Assembly (NCBI RefSeq): GCF_002440635.1
Contig: NZ_DJUW01000018.1
Coordinates: 1-52,464, forward strand
Length of the DNA stretch: 52,464 nt
Reading direction: 5' to 3'
From: Novosphingobium sp. UBA6272
Lineage (GTDB): Bacteria; Pseudomonadota; Alphaproteobacteria; Sphingomonadales; Sphingomonadaceae
In this document: piece after piece, positions 14,727 to 22,290 of the stretch
Position numbering within the stretch: position 1 is the stretch's first letter
Layout: every line of letters begins with the position of its first letter
The notes under the pieces: model-generated
The model's input: the letters and a program-made list of their open reading frames with translations, nothing else
Database searches by the model: none
Told to the model about the DNA's origin: nothing
Translations under genes and position numbers: made by a program

Positions 14727-15673
14727 TGTTAGGCCGCACCGCCAATGGCACCTTCTGGATGGCCCGCTACCTCGAGCGCTCGGAGAATACCGCGCGCCTG
14801 ATCGAGGCGGGGTTCCGCATGGCGCTGACCCGGCGTTCCGACATGGCGCATGAGGAATGGCGCTCGGTGATCGAAACGGTCGGCCAGACTAAGGCCTTCG
14901 AAGGTCTCTACGGCAAGGACTATGCCGGCGAACGGGTCTGGAACTTCCTGCTGCGCGATCGCGGCAATCCCGGCTCGGTCCTGGCCATGACCGAGGGTGC
15001 CCGCAGCAATGCCCGTTCGGTCCGCACCGCGCTGACCCGCGAGGTCTGGGAAGCGATCAACGAGACCTGGATGGTGCTCAAGGAACTGCTGGCCCGCCCG
15101 GTCCGCGAACCGCTGCTGGGCCAGGTGCTGGCAACGATCCGCCGCCAGGCTACCCTGGTGCGCGGGGCTTTCGACGGGACCATGCTTCGCAACGAGGCCT
15201 ACAATTTCTCGCGGCTCGGCACCTTCATCGAACGCGGCGACAACACCGCGCGGATCCTCGACGTGAAGTACTACGTCCTGCTGCCCTCGTTGGCCTGGGT
15301 CGGGTCGAGCCTCGACAACGTGCAGTGGGAATCGGTACTGCGCTCGGTATCGGGCGACCGGGCCTATCGCTGGCTCAATGCCGGGGCGATGGACCCGCGC
15401 GGGATCGCCGATTTCCTGATCCTTGACCGGCGCTTTCCGCGGAGCCTGCATTTCTGCATCGACAAGCTGCGCTCCAACCTGTTCGGGCTAGCGCACCAGT
15501 ACGGGCAGGAGACCGAGGCGCACGAGATGCTGCGCGGGCTGGGGACCCGGTTCCACGAATCCGCGATCGAGACGATCTTCGAATCCGGGCTGCACGAATT
15601 CATCCAGGAATTCATCGCCGCCAACCGTCAGGTCGCTCAGGCGATCGAGCGCGATTACCGGTTCTACGCATGA
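14726..15673 (+). CDS. Alpha-E domain (DUF403) protein
   Basis: This 315-residue all-helical protein opens with the family signature MLGRTANGTFWMARYLERSE and NTARLIEAGFRM. It later has YNFSRLGTFIERGDNTARIL and LPSLAWVGSSLDNVQWESVL. The Glu/Arg-rich repeats on the helices give the domain its name. Its role is unknown; it is always found with the permuted ATP-grasp protein and the transglutaminase-like protein and may recruit or hold the amidoligase substrate. The start overlaps the upstream stop (TGATG) and the stop overlaps the next start (ATGA), so the three are translationally coupled. Confidence 0.92.
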   Translation: MLGRTANGTFWMARYLERSENTARLIEAGFRMALTRRSDMAHEEWRSVIETVGQTKAFEGLYGKDYAGERVWNFLLRDRGNPGSVLAMTEGARSNARSVRTALTREVWEAINETWMVLKELLARPVREPLLGQVLATIRRQATLVRGAFDGTMLRNEAYNFSRLGTFIERGDNTARILDVKYYVLLPSLAWVGSSLDNVQWESVLRSVSGDRAYRWLNAGAMDPRGIADFLILDRRFPRSLHFCIDKLRSNLFGLAHQYGQETEAHEMLRGLGTRFHESAIETIFESGLHEFIQEFIAANRQVAQAIERDYRFYA

Positions 15674-16485
15674 GGCTGCGGATCGCCCATACCACGCGCT
15701 ATGACTTTGCCCGGCCGGTGGCGCACGGCTTGCAGCGGTTGCGCCTGAAGCCGAAGACCACCCAGGGCCAGCGCGTGCTCGATTGGGATATGCAGCTGAC
15801 CGGCGCCACGCCGCAGGTCGATTACGAGGACCACAACCACAACAGTACCGCGCTGGTTTCGGTCGATCCGGGCGTGACCTTTGTCGAGGTGCACTGCGAA
15901 GGCACGGTGGTGACCGCCGACAACGCCGGTGTGATCGGCCAGCATGCCGGGCATATGCCGCTGTGGGCCTTTCTCGCGCAGACCGGACTGACCCGGCCCG
16001 GGCCAAAGATCCGCGCCATCATGGCCGGGATCGATCAACCGCGCGATGCCGGCGTGGCGCTGCTGCACCGCCTTTCGGCGCTGATCCGCGAGGAAGTCGA
16101 CTATGTCCCCGGCGAGACCTCGGTCCGCACCAGCGGCGAAGAGGCCGCGACGATCGGGGCCGGGGTGTGTCAGGACCACGCCCACATCTTCATCGGCGCG
16201 GCCCGGGCGCTGGGCATTCCGGCCCGCTACGTCTCGGGATACCTGATGATGAACGACCGGATCGAACAGGAAGCCGGCCACGCCTGGGCCGAAGCCCATG
16301 TCGATCATATCGGCTGGGTCGGGTTCGACGTGTCCAACGGGATCAGCCCTGACGAGCGCTATGTTCGTGTCGCTACCGGGCGCGACTATGCCGAGGCCGC
16401 GCCGATCACCGGCATGAGCTATGGAGCTGGGGAAAGTCTGCTGGAAGTCCGGCTGGCGGTTGAACAGCAGCACGCAGAACAGTAG
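15670..16485 (+). CDS. Transglutaminase-like cysteine peptidase of the Anbu-linked operon
   Basis: 271 residues. The N-terminal domain (MRLRIAHTTRYDFARPVAHG) is the bacterial transglutaminase-like beta domain. The core has Cys in GAGVCQDHAHIFIGAARALG, then GIPARYVSGYLM, His in AGHAWAEAHVDHIGWVGFDV and Asp in FDVSNGISPDERYVRVATGR. This gives a complete Cys-His-Asp triad. Proteins of this group are predicted peptidases or amidases that could remove or process the product of the ATP-grasp partner. The ATG overlaps the alpha-E stop. Next follows the Anbu gene after 26 bp. Confidence 0.92.
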   Translation: MRLRIAHTTRYDFARPVAHGLQRLRLKPKTTQGQRVLDWDMQLTGATPQVDYEDHNHNSTALVSVDPGVTFVEVHCEGTVVTADNAGVIGQHAGHMPLWAFLAQTGLTRPGPKIRAIMAGIDQPRDAGVALLHRLSALIREEVDYVPGETSVRTSGEEAATIGAGVCQDHAHIFIGAARALGIPARYVSGYLMMNDRIEQEAGHAWAEAHVDHIGWVGFDVSNGISPDERYVRVATGRDYAEAAPITGMSYGAGESLLEVRLAVEQQHAEQ

Positions 16486-16511
16486 GCGAGCACGGGAAGG
16501 GGATCGCCGAA

Positions 16512-17255
16512 GTGACCTATTGCGTTGGAATGCTGCTCGACAAGGGGCTGGTGCTGATGAGCGATACCCGGACCAATTCGGGTGTCGACAACATTTCCAC
16601 CTTTCGCAAGATGCATTGCTGGTCGGTCCCGGATGAGCGGATCATCGCGGTCATGACCGCCGGCAATCTGGCCACCACGCAAGGCGTGATCAGCCAGATC
16701 GAGGAACGCAACAAGACCCATGCCGAGCGGCACAATTCGCTGCTTGAGGCCGATACCATGTTTCAGGTCGCCGGGATCATCGGCAAGCTGCTGCGCGATA
16801 CGATCGCGGCCACCGACAAGCAGAATGGCGAGGAAGCGGCGGGCAGCTTTACTGCGTCGATGATCGTCGCCGGCCAGATCAAGGGCGGCCAGCCGCGGCT
16901 GTTCCTGATCTATCCCGAAGGCAATTTCATCGAAGCCAGCTTTGACACTCCGTTCTTCCAGATCGGCGAGACCAAATACGGCCGCCCGATCATCATCCGC
17001 GGCTACGACCGAGACATGAGCTTTGAAGACGCGGTCAAGCTGGTGATGGTCAGCTTCGATTCGACGATCAAGGCCAACCTTTCGGTGGGACTGCCGCTCG
17101 ATCTGCTGGTGATCGAGACTGACAAGTTCGAACCCGTCCACCAACGCCGGATCACGGCGCAGGATCCCTATTACCAGGCGGTATCGGCGGGCTGGGGCGA
17201 GGCGCTGAAGAACGCGTTCCACTCGCTGCCGGACTACAGCTTCTTCAATCCGTGA
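16512..17255 (+). CDS. Anbu (ancestral beta subunit) proteasome-type protease
   Basis: This 247-residue member of the Ntn-hydrolase fold begins (M)TYCVGMLLDKGLVLMSDTRT. Removal of Met would expose Thr as the N-terminal nucleophile, with Asp in LMSDTRTN positioned as in proteasome beta subunits. SFTASMIVAGQIKGGQPRLF and LIYPEGNFIEA are the expected core strands. Anbu is a relative of HslV and proteasome subunits that forms ring or helical assemblies; its substrate is unknown. The start is GTG at 16512 with AAGGGG about 13 bp upstream. The next gene overlaps its stop. It is the last of the four core genes of this conserved set. Confidence 0.93.
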   Translation: MTYCVGMLLDKGLVLMSDTRTNSGVDNISTFRKMHCWSVPDERIIAVMTAGNLATTQGVISQIEERNKTHAERHNSLLEADTMFQVAGIIGKLLRDTIAATDKQNGEEAAGSFTASMIVAGQIKGGQPRLFLIYPEGNFIEASFDTPFFQIGETKYGRPIIIRGYDRDMSFEDAVKLVMVSFDSTIKANLSVGLPLDLLVIETDKFEPVHQRRITAQDPYYQAVSAGWGEALKNAFHSLPDYSFFNP

Positions 17256-17746
17256 TGGCGCCGGTCCGCGAGATCGCGCTTCCGCCGGACACTCTGCTAG
17301 ATCGGTACCGCGCTGATGGTGGGCATGTCGATTGCTACGTCGCGGACCTGCCAGGCCAGATTGATCTGGCTCGTCTGATCAGGGCCTTCTACACCAGCCC
17401 CGCCTTCCGGCCTGAGCGCTGGTTGCTGGGCGTTCTGCTCGGCAAGCGCGCCGACGATGGCGCTGTCGCCAGGCTGGCGGCCGGACAGACCGAGCGTTTT
17501 TCCGCCTGGAGTGTCGAAGCCCGCGGCGCGGACCAAATCCTGCTATGCGACTATCAGGGCAAGACCCGTTCGTGGCTGATGGTCAAACCGCTAGCGGGTG
17601 GAACCAGGTTGCATTTCGGTTCAGCCGTCCTTCCGACAAAAGCTCGTGCCGCCCGTCTGTTGTTCAATGCCCTGCTTTGCTTCCATGGTGCCTATTCGCG
17701 CGCACTCTTGGGGTCAGCCGTTCGTTCATTGTTGCGATCCTTGTGA
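17255..17746 (+). CDS. Unknown 163-residue protein coupled to Anbu
   Basis: The start ATG at 17255 shares a base with the Anbu stop (TGATG); a GTG at 17252 would also be possible. I do not recognise a named family. Visible features are FRPERWLLGVLLGKRAD, RFSAWSVEARGADQILLCDY, GKTRSWLMVKPLAGGTRLHF and a hydrophobic C-terminal helix. The pattern suggests a small beta-rich alpha/beta domain that binds a hydrophobic ligand, and WLMV plus the FGSAVLP turn look conserved. It is followed by a strong hairpin, so it closes the Anbu operon. A role connected with Anbu is suggested only by coupling. Confidence 0.75.
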   Translation: MAPVREIALPPDTLLDRYRADGGHVDCYVADLPGQIDLARLIRAFYTSPAFRPERWLLGVLLGKRADDGAVARLAAGQTERFSAWSVEARGADQILLCDYQGKTRSWLMVKPLAGGTRLHFGSAVLPTKARAARLLFNALLCFHGAYSRALLGSAVRSLLRSL

Positions 17747-17758
17747 ACAGCGGGGCAA

Positions 17759-17792
17759 ACGGACGCGCCGGAAAACCTATCGGCGCGTCCGT
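17759..17792. terminator. Strong bidirectional hairpin ending the Anbu operon
   Basis: A perfect 12-bp stem ACGGACGCGCCG/CGGCGCGTCCGT (17759-17770, 17781-17792) with a 10-nt loop. It lies between convergent genes. There is no long T run on the plus strand, and TTTGCC follows on the minus strand. Confidence 0.8.
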
Positions 17793-17811
17793 CAGCAAAA
17801 CAAACCGTTAG

Positions 17812-18234
17812 CTACGCCGGATTGTCGAATTCAACGCCAATGCACCACTGCCGACGTTTCCCCTGCCAGCAAATTTGGACCTTGATTTCCCCGATCCCGA
17901 TCCCGGTCCCTGGGCCAGCAACGATCGCGGCAGCCGAGTCAGAGAATTCCTCCATTGAATAGCTGCCTAGGCTGTTCGGCAACTTTTCGCTGAGCCGCGC
18001 GGCGAGGATATCGAGTCGCTGTCCACTGGGGCGGGCTGAGCGAGTAGTTACGCGGATCGAGCTCCCATCCGGTCGCCGGATTTCGCCGCAAAGGACAGGC
18101 GAGCCAGGCCGCAAGACGCAGCTCCCAGGCTTATCTGGAGGTGCCACACGTGATGTCGCCGTCTGGCTAATGGCAGGGCTGCTGACCAGCGCTAACGCAA
18201 GTATGGTCAGGGCAGTAGGAAGTTTGGTTTTCAT
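17812..18234 (-). CDS. Unknown small secreted protein
   Basis: 140 residues with a signal peptide (MKTKLPTALTILALALVSSP, cleavage near AISQ). Cysteines sit in SCVL, VLCGE, QICWQ and QWCIG and probably form two disulfides. No known family is recognised. The C-terminal part (IGEIKVQICWQGKRRQWCIG) suggests a small beta-sheet domain. It stands between the Anbu terminator and a region of 110 bp with nothing obvious, so it is probably a single gene. Confidence 0.65.
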   Translation of the reverse strand: MKTKLPTALTILALALVSSPAISQTATSRVAPPDKPGSCVLRPGSPVLCGEIRRPDGSSIRVTTRSARPSGQRLDILAARLSEKLPNSLGSYSMEEFSDSAAAIVAGPGTGIGIGEIKVQICWQGKRRQWCIGVEFDNPA

Positions 18235-18347
18235 CGAGACAGTCCCTTCTGAGCAATCGCGGATAACGCCGCAAGCAAAGGTCGCTCGGGGAAGGGAGAA
18301 GGTTCAACACGTTCGAATATTTTCAAACCGAGTCGCGAAACGTCACA

Positions 18348-19016
18348 TCACCTGCAATAGGCCTTGCCACTTAGTTCCAGGTGCAGGTGATCTTTGTGCG
18401 CGGCGTTGTAGGCCGGACCCAGAACGGTGCCGAAGCGTTTGCATGCGCTCGCCTGGATCGTCGCGAAGAATTTGCGGACCTTGGGCGACTGGTCGTTCCA
18501 GTTGCTGGCCACGGTGATCCTACGGCCATCGGCGAGCACGAAGCCCGATACGTCGATCGCGTTGGCGGTGGCGTGAGCACTTCGGCGGCTTGAACCGGCG
18601 ACATTGCGGCAGTTGTAGCTGCCCATGGTTTCGATCCGGACGATCGGGCTGCCCAGGATCTGCTGCGCCGCACGGTCGGCGCCGAAGCGAGCCCAGCCGG
18701 CGAAAGTTTCGGCCAGCGGACAGCTGACCGGGCCAAGATTGGTCAGCCCCAGCTTGGCATCGTCACTCTTCAGGCTAGCGAGCCGCACGGTTCCGACCGT
18801 TGAACATCCAGCGCCGTAGTACTTGTCCGGCACTGGCGAGAAAGCGGCTTTGGCTGCTCCCAGATCGGCCATGCAGGCGCGCACTTCGGGGCGGGGCGGG
18901 AGGACCTGCGCGGACTGGCGCACGGTATTGTGTTGTTCCGGCGCCCGGCCTTGAGGCAGCATGCTGCACCCGCCCAAAAGCAGGCTCAAGGTCACGATGG
19001 GCAAGACTACGCGCAT
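18348..19016 (-). CDS. Extensin-like (extensin family) lipoprotein
   Basis: 222 residues from the ATG at 19016, which places a lipobox (LLLGGC) at residues 13-18. The frame is open further upstream, but that would bury the signal. The domain is the extensin-like C-terminal family of alphaproteobacteria: CPLAETFAGWARFGADRAAQ, GSYNCRNVAGSSRRSAHATA, NAIDVSGFVLADGRRITVAS and a final HLHLELSGKAYC. The His/Asp pairs in SAHATANAIDVSGF and HKDHLHLE are reminiscent of metal-dependent LAS peptidases, so a cell-wall peptidase role is possible but not shown. It is divergent from serC. Confidence 0.88.
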   Translation of the reverse strand: MRVVLPIVTLSLLLGGCSMLPQGRAPEQHNTVRQSAQVLPPRPEVRACMADLGAAKAAFSPVPDKYYGAGCSTVGTVRLASLKSDDAKLGLTNLGPVSCPLAETFAGWARFGADRAAQQILGSPIVRIETMGSYNCRNVAGSSRRSAHATANAIDVSGFVLADGRRITVASNWNDQSPKVRKFFATIQASACKRFGTVLGPAYNAAHKDHLHLELSGKAYCR

Positions 19017-19117
19017 GCCCGCAAGGGTGCCACACACTTGGTTAACAGCTACGCACCCATGGTGGTTAACTTGACGATAACCGATGAAGCGTGCCCGGTT
19101 TCGCTTGACTTGCTGCA

Positions 19118-19183
19118 CCGCAACACTAACTGCGGCTCCGGGCCACGCGGTCCCAACGCCGCGCGCGCTCTCTGCAAGGAGAG
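19118..19183 (+). ncRNA. Structured serC leader with three hairpins; last one sequesters the ribosome site (resembles the Rfam serC motif)
   Basis: Three stems precede serC: CCGCA/TGCGG (19118-19135), CGCGG/CCGCG (19146-19163) and CTCTCT/GGAGAG closed by a GCAA tetraloop (19168-19183). The last stem contains the AAGGAGAG ribosome site of serC, so folding should lower translation. Alphaproteobacteria are known to carry a conserved serC leader RNA at this place; matching it by eye is tentative. A TTGACT (19105-19110) is a candidate -35. Transcription from it would leave out the first stem and leave the two downstream hairpins. Confidence 0.65.
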
Positions 19184-19188
19184 ACTAC

Positions 19189-20346
19189 ATGTCTGTACAA
19201 ATGCCGGCGCGCAAACCCGCGCGTCCGTTCTTTTCATCCGGTCCCTGCGCCAAGCCGCCGGGCTATTCCCCCAGCAAGCTCGCCACCGAAAGCCTCGGCC
19301 GTTCGCACCGCGCGAAGATCGGCAAGACGCGCCTCGCCTATTGCATCGACCTGATGCGCGAAGTGCTGCGCCTGCCCGATACGCACCGGATCGGGATCGT
19401 CCCCGGCAGCGACACCGGCGCTTTCGAGATGGCGATGTGGACCATGCTCGGCGCGCGCGGAGTGACTTGCCTCGCCTGGGAAAGTTTCGGCGAAGGTTGG
19501 GTCACCGATGCGGTCAAGCAGCTGAAGCTCGAACCCAAGGTGCACCGGGCCGACTATGGCCAGCTGCCCGATCTTTCCAAGGTCGATTTCGCCGATGACG
19601 TGCTGTTCACCTGGAACGGCACCACCAGCGGCGTGCGCGTGCCCGACGGCGAATGGATCCCGGATACCCGCGAAGGCCTGACCTTTGCCGATGCGACCAG
19701 CGCGGTCTTTGCCTATGACATTCCGTGGGACAAGATCGATGTCGCCACCTTCTCGTGGCAGAAAGTGCTGGGCGGCGAGGGCGGCCACGGCGTGCTGATC
19801 CTCGGCCCCCGCGCGGTCGAACGGCTGGAGGAATATACCCCGGCCTGGCCACTGCCCAAGGTGTTCCGCCTGGTTTCGAAGGGCAAGCTGGCCGAAGGCG
19901 TGTTCAAGGGCGAGACGATCAACACCCCGTCGATGCTGGCGGTCGAAGATGCGATCTTCGCGCTGGAATGGGCCAAGGGGCTGGGCGGGCTGGAAGGCCT
20001 GAAGGCGCGCTGCACGGCTAATGCCGATGCGCTGAACAAGATCGTCGCGCAGCGTGACTGGCTTGGCCACCTGGCGGTCGATCATGGTATCCGCTCGAAG
20101 ACTTCGGTCTGCCTGACGGTTGAAGGCGCGGATGAAGCCTTGATCAAGGCCATGGCCGGCGCGCTCGAAAAGGAAGGCGCAGCCTATGATGTCGCGGGTT
20201 ACCGCGATGCGCCCCCGGGTCTGCGCATCTGGTGCGGTGCGACGGTCGAGACTGCCGATATCGAGGATCTCGGCCCGTGGCTTGATTGGGCTTACGAGAC
20301 TGTGAAAGCAGAAGAGCAGGCCAAGCACACTGCTCCTAATTCTTAA
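19189..20346 (+). CDS. serC: Phosphoserine aminotransferase
   Basis: Converts 3-phosphohydroxypyruvate plus glutamate to O-phosphoserine, the second step of serine biosynthesis, and also serves pyridoxal phosphate synthesis in many bacteria. 385 residues from the ATG at 19189, matching the long alphaproteobacterial form of the enzyme. It shows FFSSGPCAKPPGYSPSKL, GRSHRAKIGKTRLAYCIDLM, PGSDTGAFEMAMWTMLG, the PLP lysine in ATFSWQKVLGGEGGHGVLIL, and KGETINTPSMLAVEDAIFAL. It is followed by a repeat region and then serA on the same strand, likely one operon. pdxJ lies elsewhere in the window (39885), which is consistent with local PLP synthesis. Confidence 0.95.
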   Translation: MSVQMPARKPARPFFSSGPCAKPPGYSPSKLATESLGRSHRAKIGKTRLAYCIDLMREVLRLPDTHRIGIVPGSDTGAFEMAMWTMLGARGVTCLAWESFGEGWVTDAVKQLKLEPKVHRADYGQLPDLSKVDFADDVLFTWNGTTSGVRVPDGEWIPDTREGLTFADATSAVFAYDIPWDKIDVATFSWQKVLGGEGGHGVLILGPRAVERLEEYTPAWPLPKVFRLVSKGKLAEGVFKGETINTPSMLAVEDAIFALEWAKGLGGLEGLKARCTANADALNKIVAQRDWLGHLAVDHGIRSKTSVCLTVEGADEALIKAMAGALEKEGAAYDVAGYRDAPPGLRIWCGATVETADIEDLGPWLDWAYETVKAEEQAKHTAPNS

Positions 20347-20350
20347 CTTC

Positions 20351-20433
20351 GTCACCCCGGCCCTGAGCCGGGGCTCGGCTTCCTTCTCGACGGCGCAAAG
20401 AAAAGCCTAACCCCGGGTCAAGCCCGGGGCGAC
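20351..20433. repeat. Two GC-rich palindromes in inverted orientation between serC and serA
   Basis: GTCACCCCGG...CCGGGG (20351-20373) and its inverted relative CCCCGGGTCAAGCCCGGGGC (20411-20430) followed by GAC (20431-20433). Each is itself a hairpin with 6- or 7-bp CCCCGG arms. This looks like the short REP-type repeat dispersed in sphingomonad genomes; family membership is inferred from type. Confidence 0.6.
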
Positions 20434-20471
20434 GAGAAGGGAAGTTCGAGATTACTCGATCGGAAGCAACA

Positions 20472-22055
20472 ATGACCAAACCCCGCGTACTCATTTCCGA
20501 CAAGATGGACCCCAACGCCGCGCGCATTTTCGAAGAGCGTGGCTGCCAGGTCGATGTCATCACCGGCGAAACCCCCGAACAGCTGATCGCCCGGATCGGC
20601 GACTATGACGGTCTTGCGATCCGCAGTTCGACCAAGGTGACCCAGGAAATCCTGGCCGCCGCGAAGAACCTCAAGGTCGTCGGCCGCGCCGGGATCGGGG
20701 TCGACAACGTCGATATCCCTGCCGCCTCGGCCCAGGGCGTGGTGGTGATGAATACTCCGTTCGGCAATTCGATCACCACCGCCGAACACGCGATCGCGCT
20801 GATCTTCGCGCTGGCGCGGCAGATCCCCGAAGCCAATGCCCAGACCCAGGCCGGCAAATGGCCCAAGAATGACTTCATGGGGATCGAAGTCACCGGCAAG
20901 ACCCTGGGCCTGATCGGCGCGGGCAATATCGGCTCGATCGTCGCCAGCCGGGCGCTGGGCCTCAAGATGAAGGTGGTGGCCTTCGATCCGTTCCTGACCC
21001 CGGAACGCGCGGTGGAAATGGGCGTGGAGAAGGCCGATCTCGATACGGTGCTGGCCAAGGCCGATTTCATCACGCTGCACACGCCGCTGACCGACCAGAC
21101 CCGCAACATCCTGAGCCGCGAAAACCTGGCCAAGACCAAGAAGGGCGTGCGGATCATCAACTGCGCGCGCGGCGGCCTGATCGACGAGGCGGCGCTGAAG
21201 GACGCGCTGGATTCGGGGCAGGTTGCCGGCGCCGCGCTCGACGTGTTCCAGACCGAGCCAGCCAAGGAATCGCCGCTGTTCGGCACCCCCAACTTCATCT
21301 GCACTCCGCACCTCGGTGCCTCGACCAACGAAGCCCAGGTCAACGTGGCGCTGCAGGTGGCCGAGCAAATGGCCGACTACCTGGTCAGCGGCGGGGTCAC
21401 CAACGCGCTCAACATGCCCAGCCTTTCGGCTGAGGAAGCGCCCAAACTGAAGCCTTACATGGCGCTCGCCGAACGGCTCGGCAGCCTGGTCGGCCAGCTG
21501 ACCACCGGCTCGATCCCGCGGATTTCGATCCACGTCGAAGGCGCCGCGGCAGAGCTCAACATCAAGCCGATCGTTGCCGCCGTGCTGGCCGGGTTCCTGC
21601 GGGTCCAGTCGGCCACGGTCAACATGGTCAACGCCCCGTTCCTGGCCAAGGAACGCGGGATCGAAGTGCGCGAAATCAAGAGCGAGAAGGAAGGCGATTA
21701 CCACACGCTGGTGCGCGTTTCGGTCAAGACCGATGCGGGCGAACGCTCGGTCGCGGGCACGCTGTTCTCCAACCGCGAACCGCGGCTGGTCGAACTGTTC
21801 GGGATCAAGGTCGAGGCCGAGCTTGAAGGCCACATGATGTATATCGTCAATGAGGACGCCCCCGGCTTCATCGGCCGGATCGGTACCCTGCTGGGCGAAA
21901 GCGGCATCAACATCGGCACTTTCAACCTCGGCCGCCGCGAAGCGGGCGGGGAAGCGGTGCTGCTGCTCAGCGTCGACAGCAAGGTCAGCGCCGATCTGCT
22001 CGAAAAGGCGCGCAAGTTGCCCGGCGTGAAGCGGGCGATGGCGCTGGCGTTCTAG
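20472..22055 (+). CDS. serA: D-3-phosphoglycerate dehydrogenase
   Basis: Oxidises 3-phosphoglycerate to 3-phosphohydroxypyruvate with NAD, the first step of serine biosynthesis. 527 residues, the long three-domain form with catalytic, intervening and ACT regulatory domains. It shows GRAGIGVDNVDIPAAS, the NAD motif LGLIGAGNIGSIVASRALGL, NCARGGLIDEAALKDALDSG (Arg), PHLGASTNEAQVNVALQVAE (His), and a C-terminal ACT domain (HMMYIVNEDAPGFIGRIGTL, NIGTFNLGRREAGGEAVLLL). Feedback by serine at the ACT domain is the norm for this form. Start at ATG 20472. Confidence 0.96.
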   Translation: MTKPRVLISDKMDPNAARIFEERGCQVDVITGETPEQLIARIGDYDGLAIRSSTKVTQEILAAAKNLKVVGRAGIGVDNVDIPAASAQGVVVMNTPFGNSITTAEHAIALIFALARQIPEANAQTQAGKWPKNDFMGIEVTGKTLGLIGAGNIGSIVASRALGLKMKVVAFDPFLTPERAVEMGVEKADLDTVLAKADFITLHTPLTDQTRNILSRENLAKTKKGVRIINCARGGLIDEAALKDALDSGQVAGAALDVFQTEPAKESPLFGTPNFICTPHLGASTNEAQVNVALQVAEQMADYLVSGGVTNALNMPSLSAEEAPKLKPYMALAERLGSLVGQLTTGSIPRISIHVEGAAAELNIKPIVAAVLAGFLRVQSATVNMVNAPFLAKERGIEVREIKSEKEGDYHTLVRVSVKTDAGERSVAGTLFSNREPRLVELFGIKVEAELEGHMMYIVNEDAPGFIGRIGTLLGESGINIGTFNLGRREAGGEAVLLLSVDSKVSADLLEKARKLPGVKRAMALAF

Positions 22056-22068
22056 AAAAAAAAGGAGG

Positions 22069-22236
22069 TCACGCAGAGGCGCAGAAAAGAAAGGAGGGGC
22101 GCAGAGGTGCAGTGTTTGCGGCGAAGCCGCTCCTAAATCGCATCTTGCATCGCACGACGCATCGCTGCGAAGGGAGGAGCCTGCGGTGCCTTCACTCCCT
22201 CTGCGCCTCCCCTTTCTTCTCTGCGCCTCTGCGTGA
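22069..22236. repeat. Dispersed element with 39-bp inverted arms between serA and hisZ
   Basis: Arms at 22069-22107 and 22198-22236 are inverted copies with 36 of 39 bases matching (core TCACGCAGAGGCGCAGA). They flank 90 bp that contain short GAAGGGAGGAG-type and CGATGCGTCGTGCGATG-like stretches. The core resembles an abundant intergenic repeat known from alphaproteobacterial genomes. No transposase or coding frame lies inside it. Confidence 0.7.
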
Positions 22237-22290
22237 ACCATTCCATTCTTGCCGATGGCAATTCCCTCTCCTTCCGCTAAAGGCCTCGCC

